Shown piece after piece: positions 7,501 to 14,465 of a DNA stretch of 14,465 nucleotides. Origin of the DNA: Ruminococcus sp. UBA4350 (GTDB lineage Bacteria > Bacillota > Clostridia > Oscillospirales > Ruminococcaceae); the NCBI GenBank assembly GCA_002394125.1, contig DGSY01000196.1, positions 1 through 14,465 of the forward strand, written 5' to 3'. The first letter of the stretch is position 1, and each line of letters starts with the position of its first letter. The notes beneath the pieces are model-generated. The model was not told the DNA's origin and did not search any database. It saw only the letters and a list, made by a program, of their open reading frames with translations. A program made the translations under genes and the position numbers.

Positions 7501-10500
7501 ACAGAGCGTTTCCGGCACGGCTTCGGTGAACGGATCGTCACTGCCGGTATTGATCCGGAAATCAATCTGTTCGGTCTTTCCGGCGCTGTCGGTCATCCGG
7601 CAGCGGTAATCGCGTGTTCCGGTCTCCGATGTATCCGGAACGAACTGCGGCGCAGTTTCGCCGTCAAGCAGCGTTTCATCCTCGCCGTCAAGCGCATACC
7701 ACTGATACGTCATATCGGTGCCGCAGGCCAGAATCCGCAGCACATGATGCGAATGCAGACTGACATCCTGATTGCGGGGATCGGTGCGCATGACGAGCGG
7801 CTCATCGCAGAGACTGTATGCCGGCATATCATCGGGGAGCGGGAGAGCATCATGCGTGACAATCCATGTATTCTCACTGAATGCATCCGCCGGAACCGAC
7901 CGGAGCTGCTTTGTCAGCAGGACTGCGCCGCAGCCGGTCAGTGCTCCGCTGCCGACCGTTTCGGCATCCGGCAGCTCGGCACAGAGGATATTGCAGTCTC
8001 CGAATGCGTTGTCCGGAACGGTCTTGATCTCCGGGAGCGCGATGCTGCCCGCAGAAGCGCCGGTGAAGGTATTTTCGGTGATCTCCGTGAGCGCAGAGAA
8101 TTCTGCACGTTCATAGTCAGAGCAGAGCGCGAAGCCCTGAAACGCATAGTCGCCGATTTTCGTGAGTTTGGAATAATCCAGCTCAAGCACCATGTCACAG
8201 GCGCCGGTATTCGCGGCAAGCGCGGATGCACCGAGCGCGGTGACGCCCGGCAGCTTCAGGATGCGCAGGCTTTCGCAGCCCGCAAATGCCGCATCCGGCA
8301 GCGCGGTGATGCGTTCGGGCAGCACTGCACCGCGCAGATGCAGCGCATTCCGGAAGGCGCCCTCGCCGAGCGAACGCAGCGCAGAAAGCTGCAAAACGCC
8401 CTCCCATTGCTGACAGCCGGAAAATGCGTCTGCACCGATCTCCGTGACCTTCGCAAACGGGATCCCGACATCCGTCAGGCTGACGCAGCCCGCAAAGGCT
8501 TCCTCTCCGATCACGGATGCATCCGGAAAGCGCACGCCGGAAAGCGAAACACAGTCGCGGAATGCATTCGCAGGGATCTCGCGGATGCCGTGCGCATCGA
8601 GTTCTTCGAGGGATGCGCAGCCGGAAAATGCTTCCGCACCGAGTGCGGTCAGGGTATCGCTCAGGAGTGCGGTTTGCAGCGCCGTGTCATCGGCAAAGGC
8701 CTTGATGCCGATTTCCGCCGCGCCCCATGCCGTGATCTGTTCCAGTGATGTGCAGTCGAAAAACGCCGCATCCCCGATTTTCGTGACCGTATTCGGCAGC
8801 GTGACTTCTTTGAGAAAATGATTGTCCGCAAAGGCCATCGCACCGACCGCCGTGACCGGCTTCCCGTCAAATGTATCGGGAACGGTCAGCTCCTCCAGCA
8901 CACCGCGGTAGGCGGTTACAACGCCGTCTTTGATCTCCAGCGCATCCGGCACATCCTTTCCGTCAATCATATAGACCGCCTCCGCCGGAACGCTGTTCAC
9001 CCAGCCGTCCTGCACACAAATCGCAAGCAGATGCGCGGTTTCCGTGACCGTCAGCGGCTCTGTATAGAGTGTGCCGGTCTCCTTGTTCGGCACCGTGCCG
9101 TCCGTCGTATAATAGATCTGCATATCCGGCGAAGCGGCCGTCAGTTCGACGGTCTGCGCCTTGCCGTAATTGCCGGATCTCAGCGAATAATCCGGCGCGG
9201 GACAGATGCCGTCATCCCAGCGGAAATCCGACATACTGACGAAGCCCCAGCCGAATTCGTCATCGAAGCCCGGCTCGCCGAGATCCTCTGCATTGAGACG
9301 CAGCAGCGCTTCTGCGCGGCGCGGCGTGATCGTTTTGTCATAGGAGCGGAGCAGCGCGCAGCAGGCCGTGACGTGCGGCGTTGCCATGCTCGTACCATTT
9401 TTCTTTTCCAGCGTATTTTCGCCGAGCATATAGCTTAAGATATCAACGCCCGGCGCGACGACATCGAGCGATTTGCCGGTGTTGGAAAATGCGGGATGCG
9501 CCATGTCGATATCGACCGCGCCGACTGTGATGCAGCTGTCGATGCTGCCCGGATAGTAATATCCGGCATCGTCCGCATTGTTGCCCGCCGATGCGCAGCA
9601 GATCATGCCTGCTTCGTCGGCGATCTCCATCGCCTCGACCTCCAGCGGGCTGACGCCGAGTCCGCCGAAGCTCATGTTGACGATATCCGCGCCCTGTTCG
9701 AGCGCGTACATGATGCCCGCATAGATCTGCTCATCGCTCGTGCTGCCGCCGCTGTCAAAGGATTTGACCGGCAGGAGCTTGACATTGCGCGGTGTCAGCT
9801 CGCAGATCGTTCCGGCAACGTGCGTGCCGTGATAGAGGTCGTCATCGGGTGAATCGTTGCCGGAGCTGGAGAAGTTGAAGCCGCCGTCCAGCAGCCGTCC
9901 GGCAAAGATCTCCGGCCGCGGGTCAATGCCCGTGTCGATGACCGCGACCCTGACCTCCGGCAGCACCTCGGCATTCAGATAGGTCTCCGTGAATTCCGGA
10001 ACGCCCATCAGCTCCGCGCCCCATGTGTTGTAGGACGGAGCATTTTCATTGCCGGCATCGGAATCGTCCGCCGTGACCGTGATGCGGTGCGACGGCTGGA
10101 CATACTGCACCGCCTGCTCTGCGGAATACAGCTGATATGCGGCATAGGCCTCCGCAGGCGTTTCGTATTGCAGGATATGCAGATCGCGGTAGCCCTCGGC
10201 GATATCCTTTGCGCCGTGCGGGTCGATCGCGCCCGCCGCCTTGACGATCAGACGCGCCGTCTGGAATTCATTTGTGATGCGGAGCGAATCGCCGCGCTCC
10301 TGCACGGTATAGCCGTTTTCCTCCGCCGCATCCGTAAAGCGCACCGCTCCGGCAGCGGACTGCGCAGAGATGCCGCTCTGCCTGCCGGACTGCGCCGCAT
10401 CGAGATACAGCTCGCCGTTTTTGACGGTCAGTCCGCCGGCGGAACCGGTCGGATCGCCGCCGTCTGCGGAGAGCGTTCCGGCGGCTTTATCAAAGATCAG

Positions 10501-10674
10501 CTCGCCGAAGATATCCCGTCCGGCATCCTGCGCGGTCAGCTTCTTCATGGCAGCTGCAAATTCCGTCAGAGAGACCGTTTTGGCGGCAGATACCGTAACA
10601 GGCGGCAGCTCCCGCACGGTCAGGGAGAGCATCGCAGCCGCGCCGACTGCCGCACAGATTCGTTTTGTTTTCAT
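4510..10674 (-). CDS. Secreted S8 subtilase with BspA-type LRRs and C-terminal dockerin (2054 aa)
   Basis: This is an extracellular serine endopeptidase predicted to dock on a cohesin scaffold. Order of parts: signal peptide 1-31; propeptide-like region to about 215; S8 domain about 238-482 with the triad D247 (VIDTGID), H282 (HGTHVAG) and S429 (GTSMATPH) and oxyanion N365; chitobiase C-terminal-like beta module about 505-570 (YYTTDGTVPN); LRR_5 repeats about 576-935 (repeated AF..C.SL pattern); Ig-like module about 970-1042; then alternating pre-peptidase-like sandwiches and four GxDY...GIGxYxG modules (about 1148-1220, 1345-1420, 1535-1605, 1710-1785); a short LRR-cap-like segment 1935-1982; dockerin 1989-2050. 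The dockerin has two calcium loops: D1991/N1993/D1995/D2002 and D2027/N2029/D2031/D2035/D2038. AAGGGGA precedes the ATG. All catalytic residues are present, so it should be active. It is 21 bases downstream of the helicase gene. Confidence 0.96.
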   Translation of the reverse strand: MKTKRICAAVGAAAMLSLTVRELPPVTVSAAKTVSLTEFAAAMKKLTAQDAGRDIFGELIFDKAAGTLSADGGDPTGSAGGLTVKNGELYLDAAQSGRQSGISAQSAAGAVRFTDAAEENGYTVQERGDSLRITNEFQTARLIVKAAGAIDPHGAKDIAEGYRDLHILQYETPAEAYAAYQLYSAEQAVQYVQPSHRITVTADDSDAGNENAPSYNTWGAELMGVPEFTETYLNAEVLPEVRVAVIDTGIDPRPEIFAGRLLDGGFNFSSSGNDSPDDDLYHGTHVAGTICELTPRNVKLLPVKSFDSGGSTSDEQIYAGIMYALEQGADIVNMSFGGLGVSPLEVEAMEIADEAGMICCASAGNNADDAGYYYPGSIDSCITVGAVDIDMAHPAFSNTGKSLDVVAPGVDILSYMLGENTLEKKNGTSMATPHVTACCALLRSYDKTITPRRAEALLRLNAEDLGEPGFDDEFGWGFVSMSDFRWDDGICPAPDYSLRSGNYGKAQTVELTAASPDMQIYYTTDGTVPNKETGTLYTEPLTVTETAHLLAICVQDGWVNSVPAEAVYMIDGKDVPDALEIKDGVVTAYRGVLEELTVPDTFDGKPVTAVGAMAFADNHFLKEVTLPNTVTKIGDAAFFDCTSLEQITAWGAAEIGIKAFADDTALQTALLSDTLTALGAEAFSGCASLEELDAHGIREIPANAFRDCVSLSGVRFPDASVIGEEAFAGCVSLTDVGIPFAKVTEIGADAFSGCQQWEGVLQLSALRSLGEGAFRNALHLRGAVLPERITALPDAAFAGCESLRILKLPGVTALGASALAANTGACDMVLELDYSKLTKIGDYAFQGFALCSDYERAEFSALTEITENTFTGASAGSIALPEIKTVPDNAFGDCNILCAELPDAETVGSGALTGCGAVLLTKQLRSVPADAFSENTWIVTHDALPLPDDMPAYSLCDEPLVMRTDPRNQDVSLHSHHVLRILACGTDMTYQWYALDGEDETLLDGETAPQFVPDTSETGTRDYRCRMTDSAGKTEQIDFRINTGSDDPFTEAVPETLCPNEDGQTAFYSFTPAESGSYALRTYGDAGTFCLMTDAAGRAVTYSELEDGKTILRADLTAGTAYYFTVSGLWNGSYSVILSGKSPSHDLADCRLRVTAPNRIAYNTAYHPETAVLSPEGETLTENTDYIIRYETHNQNQRIRVYGIGNYFGMIAQTVSVYQQIQEDTVIPVELDSRYDPAVCVFIPKVSAVYNFYASPGEGYAEDYITRNRVGSFRNAEYAGFQSKCSIANTPDGEETVYVKADYSEITGLFFHTSVMLRAGQTYYLRCGANSAAKYTVTVTQKDYDIRQAVVTGKFNAEYDPEEPFMPKVNLTLGGESLTPGKDFQVIPRRQDVPGQAEITIVGTGLYYGQLIRSAELVYNYPELPDSYITEREPVRVTCADSRITVLRFKVEDGATPNAVMRYRIVNEKRSGGIVTQMFRYLPEVNMCSRIAPMKGELNDYQLTNGEYCVVCCREFADAASSADITVLRPYSLADAAVEITDMPYTGTEVPCPVTVTAPDGTVLEEKKDFTVIYKDSNVLFGECAFSLRPTNTSWGIQDGKFNIYVSIPEDAPELEIGSHSVTVTLDDRLACYRVTPETDMSYLLGTTDVPNTVLRVFSEDLEMLEQDYGAGTNAVKFTVPAGETRYLMVKFNGEEREGTIHFRLETTLHLLSDCEVVTAPQLWTGEQIAPPVQFIDGDYTLVEGKDYKLRYTSDDVNVGTASANYYGIGDYYGVCDVEYQIVVPDAETLRSGDSFPILLNESYYASDIDTPYVLFRYEGVFAAELELLVYDARCRLSVQVYNDKGELLSTMFMKGREALPLSYPENGGTYYFLFAPTDISGTNRSFDLILRDNSNPDMERLTDPEGGVVYRISQENGFAEVYGLAKGFSGDSQLILKPFAEGLPVQFIPEALFAILPEGTVVIGYPGCTAAEYADQYGFIYQQADTLHGDINGDGRCSKADITMMLAIMTEYNLLDPDRIAPARADLNGDGILDMLDLRELQKLLNAADTEKT

Positions 10675-10695
10675 TGTAAAATCCCCTTTTTGCGG

Positions 10696-12939
10696 TCAGC
10701 CCTCCGGCGCGATATCGCCCATCCAGTCCGCGATGCGCGCCTTCATCTCACCGACCGCGAGTATGCCGTTCGCGAAGCCCTTTCGCACAAGCTCCGCCGG
10801 TACATATTCGTCATATTTTTCAAAGAGCGGGATCTCATCCGGATAGACCAGATCCATCGGGTCAAAATCCGCCGCGGCCTCCTCCGCCGTGATGCGGTAG
10901 AATTCCTCCTTGCTGACCTTCATTTTGAATGTCATGAAATACGGCCGCGCAGGGCTGAGTCCCGAAAGATGCAGCCGCTGTGCGCATTTGACCTTGAGAA
11001 AGCGCTCCATCGCCAGAAATGCGTAGCTGCCGAGCCACGGGAACAGCGCCCACATTTCGCCGCCCATGCAGATCAGCGGCTCCTTCAGCAGACCGGAATG
11101 CACCGCCGCATTCCGCGCAAGCTCCAGCCTTGCGACCGCGTTTTTCATGAGATACGGATATTGTTTCTCCTCCTGCAAAACGCCTCGCATCCGCTCCAGA
11201 ATCTTCGTCTGGATATCGCCGGGGCAGTCGCCGAAATAGGCCGGCACCTTGCCCTTGACCTGTGTGCAGTAGACGATATGCCGGTCAAAATCGACCTCGT
11301 CCACGACCCAGACATGACCGGCGATCGCGATCTTTTCACCGGGCGGGGGCGGCTGGACGATCGTGCCGATCTCCTGCGAATCGCAGCGCACGGTGAATTC
11401 CTCGCTGTCCTGAAAGACGGCGTAGAATTTGTAGTTATTGATGACGCGCTCTCCGGCGAGACCTGCGATCAGGCCGCCGCGCTCGGTGCGCTGGATGTGA
11501 TCCCTGTCGATCAGATGCCGCAGCAGGATGCGGTAATCGTCCTGCGTGATGCGGCGGAACGGCTGAAGCTTCAGCACTCTGCCCGCTAGCTGTGCGGGCG
11601 TCATTTCGCCGTTCGCTGCGAGCGTGCTCATGGTCTGATGATAGAGCAGGCTGAACGGCAGGCGGTCGAGCTTTGGCGGCTCGACCCAGTGTTCCTCGGC
11701 ATAGAGCTGCACGAGCGCGATGCCCTGCAAGAGCTTCCACGGAACGGTGGAGGGCAGCATCGCCCGCGCCTCCGGCTCCTCCTCGCGGATGACGAACCAC
11801 ATCTCCGGCGGGAGTCCGCGGCGGCCGGTGCGTCCGAGCCGCTGCAAAAATGAGGATACCGTAAACGGTGCGTCGAGCTGAAAAGCGCGCTCCAGCTTGC
11901 CGATGTCGATGCCGAGCTCAAGTGTCGCGGTCGTGACGGTCGTGAGGATCTGCTCCTCGTCCTTCATGACGGCCTCGGCGGTCTCGCGGAATGCGGCGGA
12001 GAGATTGCCGTGATGAATGAGAAATCTGTCCGGCTCGTGATTCCATTCACAGTATTGCCGCAGCGAGGTTGTGACGGCCTCGCATTCCTCGCGGGAATTG
12101 ACGAACACCAGACATTTTTTGCCGCGGGTATGCGAAAAGATATAGCCGTATGCGGGATCGGCGTGCTGCGGCGCGGGATCGGTCTCGCGCTCCAGCGGTT
12201 CGGCCGCTTCGATCTCCCGCCCCTCCGCGGCCTGCGTATCCATTGCATAGAAATGCTCCATCGAGAGCCGCCATGTGCTTTTCTGGGCTTCGAGCCGCGG
12301 GATGACCGTATGCCTTCCGGAGCCGGTGCCGAGATATTCCGCTGCCTGTTCGATATTGCCGATCGTCGCGGAAAGCCCGATGCGGCGCGGCTTTGCGCCG
12401 GAGAGATCGGAGAGCCGTTCGATCAGACAGAGCGTCTGTCCGCCGCGGTCGCCGCGCAGGAGCGAATGCACCTCGTCGATGATGACGAAGCGCAGGTTGC
12501 GGAACAGCTTCGGGATCATCGCGTGCTTGTGGAGCATCAGCGCTTCGAGCGACTCCGGCGTGATCTGCAAAATGCCGGATGGATTTTTGAGCAGCTTTGT
12601 TTTCTGGGACTGTCCGACATCGCCGTGCCAGCGCCAGACCTTGATATCCGCAGGCTCGCAGAGCTCGGTCATGCGGGAGAACTGGTCATTGATGAGCGCT
12701 TTCAGCGGGGCGATATAGATCGCGCCGACGGACTGCGGCGGGTTCTCCTCCATGAGCGTCAGCACCGGAAAAAACGCCGCTTCGGTCTTGCCGGAGGCCG
12801 TCGATGCGGAGATCAGCACATTGTCCTCGGAGTTGAAGATCACATCCGCAGCAGCGACCTGTACCGGCCGGAGACTCTTCCAGCCGCTGCGGAAAATATA
12901 TTCCTGAATAAAGGGAGCATAGCGGTCAAATGCGTTCAT
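10696..12939 (-). CDS. Lhr-like DEAD/DEAH-box superfamily 2 helicase
   Basis: This is an ATP-dependent nucleic-acid helicase of 747 residues, acting in the cytoplasm. Motifs in order: Q-like LRPVQ (23-27), Walker A STASGKT (46-52, K51), APLKALIND (78-85), TPES (127-130), DEVH (155-158), SAT (190-192), LVFVNSREE (277-285), TTATLELGIDIG (336-347) and QRLGRTGRRG (366-375). The C-terminal half resembles the Lhr core (winged helix and beta-rich region with PPPPGEKIAIAGHVWVVDEVDFD, given here only in part: PPPPGEKIAIAGHVW). It is shorter than full-length Lhr and lacks its long extension. Family members work in DNA repair, and some occur with defence systems; no defence partner is seen here. The start follows GGTGGTGA. 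It probably shares a transcript with the downstream dockerin protease. Confidence 0.9.
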   Translation of the reverse strand: MNAFDRYAPFIQEYIFRSGWKSLRPVQVAAADVIFNSEDNVLISASTASGKTEAAFFPVLTLMEENPPQSVGAIYIAPLKALINDQFSRMTELCEPADIKVWRWHGDVGQSQKTKLLKNPSGILQITPESLEALMLHKHAMIPKLFRNLRFVIIDEVHSLLRGDRGGQTLCLIERLSDLSGAKPRRIGLSATIGNIEQAAEYLGTGSGRHTVIPRLEAQKSTWRLSMEHFYAMDTQAAEGREIEAAEPLERETDPAPQHADPAYGYIFSHTRGKKCLVFVNSREECEAVTTSLRQYCEWNHEPDRFLIHHGNLSAAFRETAEAVMKDEEQILTTVTTATLELGIDIGKLERAFQLDAPFTVSSFLQRLGRTGRRGLPPEMWFVIREEEPEARAMLPSTVPWKLLQGIALVQLYAEEHWVEPPKLDRLPFSLLYHQTMSTLAANGEMTPAQLAGRVLKLQPFRRITQDDYRILLRHLIDRDHIQRTERGGLIAGLAGERVINNYKFYAVFQDSEEFTVRCDSQEIGTIVQPPPPGEKIAIAGHVWVVDEVDFDRHIVYCTQVKGKVPAYFGDCPGDIQTKILERMRGVLQEEKQYPYLMKNAVARLELARNAAVHSGLLKEPLICMGGEMWALFPWLGSYAFLAMERFLKVKCAQRLHLSGLSPARPYFMTFKMKVSKEEFYRITAEEAAADFDPMDLVYPDEIPLFEKYDEYVPAELVRKGFANGILAVGEMKARIADWMGDIAPEG

Positions 12940-12963
12940 ATGTCACCACCGTTTAACGATTCA

Positions 12964-12980
12964 CGATAAATATTTTATCG
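12964..12980. promoter_or_regulatory. AT-rich palindrome upstream of the helicase, possible operator
   Basis: CGATAAA (12964-12970), spacer TAT and TTTATCG (12974-12980) form a perfect 7-bp inverted repeat 24 bases before the helicase ATG. On the - strand it contains TAAAAT (12977-12972), a possible -10 box, but I find no convincing -35 at the right spacing. A related half-site, TTTATCA, lies at 13043-13049. A repressor site is plausible but is not shown. Confidence 0.35.
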
Positions 12981-13115
12981 GTAAAAATGCATAAGGGTGC
13001 CTGCAAATCCGTCATGCCGGATTGTGCAAACATATAATATCGTTTATCATTAAAAACCAGTTGGCAAACATAAAACCTTGTGCTGTAATGCGGACAACGG
13101 AGAGAGGAACGGCTC
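12981..13115. other. AT-rich intergenic stretch with weak promoter-like box
   Basis: I see no gene here. Base composition is clearly more AT-rich than in the neighbouring genes. A perfect TATAAT lies on the + strand at 13033-13038, without a good -35 box, and could be the old promoter of the decayed regulator that follows. A 6-bp inverted repeat, AATCCG (13006-13011) with CGGATT (13018-13023), could form a small hairpin in either transcript. The helicase promoter should also lie here or at the palindrome, but it cannot be placed. Confidence 0.3.
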
Positions 13116-13295
13116 CGGAAATCGAGTCTCAACGAGCTGAGCGAAAGAGTCGGCGTCAGCAATGTCAATCTCTCAAAGCGCAAGACCGGCAAGGTCAGCG
13201 CGATCCGCTTCTAAACGCTCAATGCGATCTGTATAGCGCTGCACTGTCAGCCGGGGGATATTCTGGAATTTATTGAGGATGAACCGCAGACATAA
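13116..13295 (+). pseudogene. Decayed Cro/CI-type HTH regulator (YozG/DUF739-like)
   Basis: Reading in the frame of 13128 gives SLNELSERVGVSNVNLSK, then RKTGKVSAIRF, a TAA stop at 13212-13214, then TLNAICIALHCQPGDILEF and IEDEPQT ending at TAA 13293-13295. The two halves match the normal order of small XRE repressors of about 65-70 residues, which typically continue SAIRFSTLNAIC. The stop therefore sits where a serine codon (TCA to TAA, one base) is expected. The usual N-terminal segment before RKxSLNEL is missing or no longer in frame: the frame reads to a stop at 13086-13088 without a fitting start. The DNA-binding helices are partly kept, but no intact product is expected. Its final TAA is also the first bases of repeat copy 2. 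Confidence 0.82.
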
Positions 13296-13518
13296 TGTGT
13301 TCTCATACAAACCGGAGTTTGTCGCCGGGCAGTGCCCGGTGCCATTTTCTAAAGTTCTCCATACGCGAATGAACATAAAATGAGATTTCCCCAGACCGTA
13401 AAATAGGTGCGAACAGCACCGTAACAGCGACAGAATTGATATGCTCTGCGAAACGGTGCCGGAGGGAAACGGCTGTCGGCCCTGCCGACAAATACCGGTT
13501 TGTGTAAGAAACACATAT
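13293..13518 (+). repeat. Structured repeat, copy 2, complete, with inverted ends
   Basis: The left arm 13293-13323 and right arm 13487-13518 are inverted repeats of each other; about 27 of 31 positions match and there is a one-base gap. Inside them lie two hairpins of the same design, each a 6-bp stem with a 3-base loop: CCGGGC/AGT/GCCCGG (13325-13339) and GTCGGC/CCT/GCCGAC (13475-13489). The core 13391-13473 matches copy 1 at 48-130. The left hairpin segment 13324-13343 is the exact reverse complement of 128-147 in copy 1. TTCTCC (13355-13360) can pair with GGAGGG (13461-13466). The whole 226 bases could therefore fold back on itself. It may be a MITE-like element or a structured RNA. It contains no credible protein gene. 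Confidence 0.78.
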
Positions 13519-13523
13519 ATTAC

Positions 13524-13561
13524 AATGCATCCCGTCCCGCTTGTCCGGAACGGGATGCATT
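13524..13561 (-). terminator. Terminator-like hairpin after the cyclophilin gene
   Basis: AATGCATCCCGT (13524-13535) and ACGGGATGCATT (13550-13561) form a perfect 12-bp stem with a 14-base loop, 37 bases after the stop of the - strand isomerase gene. The trailing sequence on the - strand is AT-rich but has no real T-run, so termination strength is uncertain. It lies five bases from the right arm of repeat copy 2. Confidence 0.6.
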
Positions 13562-13598
13562 CATTATCATGCTTCTCGCTGAAACCAGTCTGAAATCA

Positions 13599-14270
13599 TT
13601 ATTTCAGGAAGTCCTGCATAGTGAACAGAACGCGGTGATTGCCGTCCTTGTCATCCGCCGCCATGACAGCAGTATCAATCGTGATCGGCGTCTTCGGGGA
13701 AGCCTTCTCACCGCTGCTGTTGAAATCGCGATCGACCTTGAGGAAGTCATCGACGACCTCCATGCCCTGTGTGACCTCGCCGAATGCGGCATAGTTGCCG
13801 TCGAGGAAGGTATCGCTGTCGGAATAGCAGATGAAGAACTGGCTGGATGCGCTGTCCGGATCCTGGCTGCGCGCCATAGAAACGATGCCGCGCGTATGCG
13901 AGAGCTGATTGTCCACGCCGTTGCTCTTGAATTCGCCCTTGATCGTCTTGGAGCTGCCGCCCATGCCGGTGCCGGTCGGGTCGCCGCCCTGTGCCATGAA
14001 GTCATCGACAACGCGGTGGAAGATGATGCCGTCATAGAACTTATCCTTGACGAGACTCTCGAAATTCTCGCAGGTGATCGGCGCATACTGCGGATAGAGC
14101 GTTACGACGAACTGGTTCTTTTCCAGTGTGATCTCCGTGCCGGCTGCCTGTCCCTCTGCGGTGCTGCCGCCTGCCGCCGTACTGCTGCCGGTGCCGCATC
14201 CCGCAAGCATGAGCGTGCTGCCGAGCAGCACGGCTGCTGCCGCAAGGATTGCTTTCTTTTTCAGTTTCAT
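13599..14270 (-). CDS. Cyclophilin-type peptidyl-prolyl cis-trans isomerase lipoprotein
   Basis: This enzyme speeds cis-trans isomerisation at proline bonds and probably helps fold exported proteins at the outer face of the membrane. The 223-residue protein has a lysine-rich signal peptide with lipobox LAGC (lipidated C25), a Gly/Ser/Ala linker to about 44, and a cyclophilin domain. Key residues are FHR with catalytic R86, MAQGGDPTG (92-100) and SSQFFI (142-147). The usual cyclosporin-contact Trp is F155 in FLDGNYAAFGEV (155-166), common in bacterial forms and suggesting weak drug binding. AAGGAGAG before the ATG supports the start. Exported neighbours such as the GH5 lipoprotein and the dockerin protease are possible clients, by inference only. 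Confidence 0.95.
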   Translation of the reverse strand: MKLKKKAILAAAAVLLGSTLMLAGCGTGSSTAAGGSTAEGQAAGTEITLEKNQFVVTLYPQYAPITCENFESLVKDKFYDGIIFHRVVDDFMAQGGDPTGTGMGGSSKTIKGEFKSNGVDNQLSHTRGIVSMARSQDPDSASSQFFICYSDSDTFLDGNYAAFGEVTQGMEVVDDFLKVDRDFNSSGEKASPKTPITIDTAVMAADDKDGNHRVLFTMQDFLK

Positions 14271-14295
14271 ATCAATTCTCTCCTTATGTGTGTTG

Positions 14296-14321
14296 TGCCT
14301 GCCGCTTCACTGCCGCAGGCA
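14296..14321 (-). other. Small stem-loop between the last two - strand genes
   Basis: TGCCTGC (14296-14302) pairs with GCAGGCA (14315-14321) around a 12-base loop. It lies 13 bases after the stop of the partial gene and before the isomerase binding site. There is no T-run, so it may be a weak terminator, a processing site or chance. Confidence 0.3.
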
Positions 14322-14334
14322 TATTGAATCGCGG

Positions 14335-14465
14335 TCAGACTGTGAATTCCGCGTATTCGTCCTCAACGGTTTCCTGATCCTCCAGCGCCGTCGGCGCAAA
14401 GGTGAAGCCCTCTCCGCCGCCGAGCAGAGATTCCGCCGTACTGCCCGGATGCTGCTGCATGATGT
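14335..14465 (-). CDS. C-terminal end of an unidentified protein (partial)
   Basis: An open frame enters from the right edge and ends at TGA (14337-14335). The last 42 residues include QQHPGSTAESLLGGGEGF and a strongly acidic tail (LEDQETVEDEYAEFTV). The codon use and the close spacing to the downstream isomerase gene fit a real gene. A methionine occurs three codons inside the edge, but no binding site can be checked, so this is treated as a C-terminal fragment. I do not recognise the family. Confidence 0.6.
   Translation of the reverse strand, partial: IMQQHPGSTAESLLGGGEGFTFAPTALEDQETVEDEYAEFTV

Noticed and set aside
6739..8748. Long + strand frame inside the dockerin protease gene
   Set aside because: It is antisense to the LRR and beta modules of the protease, and its Arg/Cys/Ile-rich sequence shows no domain.
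10696..12939. Helicase as part of a defence island
   Set aside because: The neighbours are a dockerin protease and a decayed regulator; no nuclease, methylase or other defence partner is present.
13293..13518. CRISPR array or attachment site as the explanation of the repeat
   Set aside because: There is no regular direct repeat-spacer pattern, no cas gene and no integrase in the window.

Overview
The window looks like chromosomal DNA from a GC-rich, fibre-degrading Ruminococcus-type firmicute (Oscillospiraceae). The main clues are a huge secreted protease ending in a type I dockerin (the plug that docks enzymes onto cohesins of a cellulosome-like scaffold), BspA-type leucine-rich repeats, a GH5 glucanase lipoprotein and strong AGGAG-type ribosome binding sites. 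Species cannot be fixed from this window.

Layout. (1) 1-209: one copy (copy 1) of a structured repeat, followed by a good sigma-A promoter at its 3' edge. (2) 210-4442, + strand: a tightly packed five-gene run: tgt (tRNA-guanine transglycosylase), a small membrane-anchored protein of unknown function, a PP2C Ser/Thr phosphatase, a GH5 glycoside hydrolase lipoprotein and a GNAT acetyltransferase. It ends in a strong hairpin terminator at 4454-4495, which also separates it from the converging operon. (3) 12939-4510, - strand: an Lhr-like DEAD/DEAH helicase and, 21 bases downstream, a 2054-residue dockerin-bearing subtilase. (4) 12940-13598: a gene-poor stretch holding an AT-rich palindrome just upstream of the helicase, the wreck of a small Cro/CI-type regulator gene (premature stop, lost N-terminus), a second and complete copy (copy 2) of the structured repeat, and a terminator-like hairpin. 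(5) 14465-13599, - strand: the end of an unidentified gene and a cyclophilin-type peptidyl-prolyl isomerase lipoprotein.

How the genes fit. Three products are predicted to be exported: the GH5 enzyme and the isomerase as lipoproteins, and the protease through a signal peptide with docking by its dockerin. This fits a cell that works on plant polymers and proteins outside the cell. The tgt, phosphatase, acetyltransferase and helicase genes are cytoplasmic housekeeping or signalling functions; no direct link to the extracellular enzymes can be seen.

The most unusual signal is non-coding. Two copies of a repeat share an 83-base ungapped core (48-130 and 13391-13473). Base changes between the copies are repeatedly compensated, so that hairpins are kept while their sequence changes. 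The complete copy also has about 31-base inverted ends. It could be a structured RNA family, a mobile miniature inverted-repeat element, or both.
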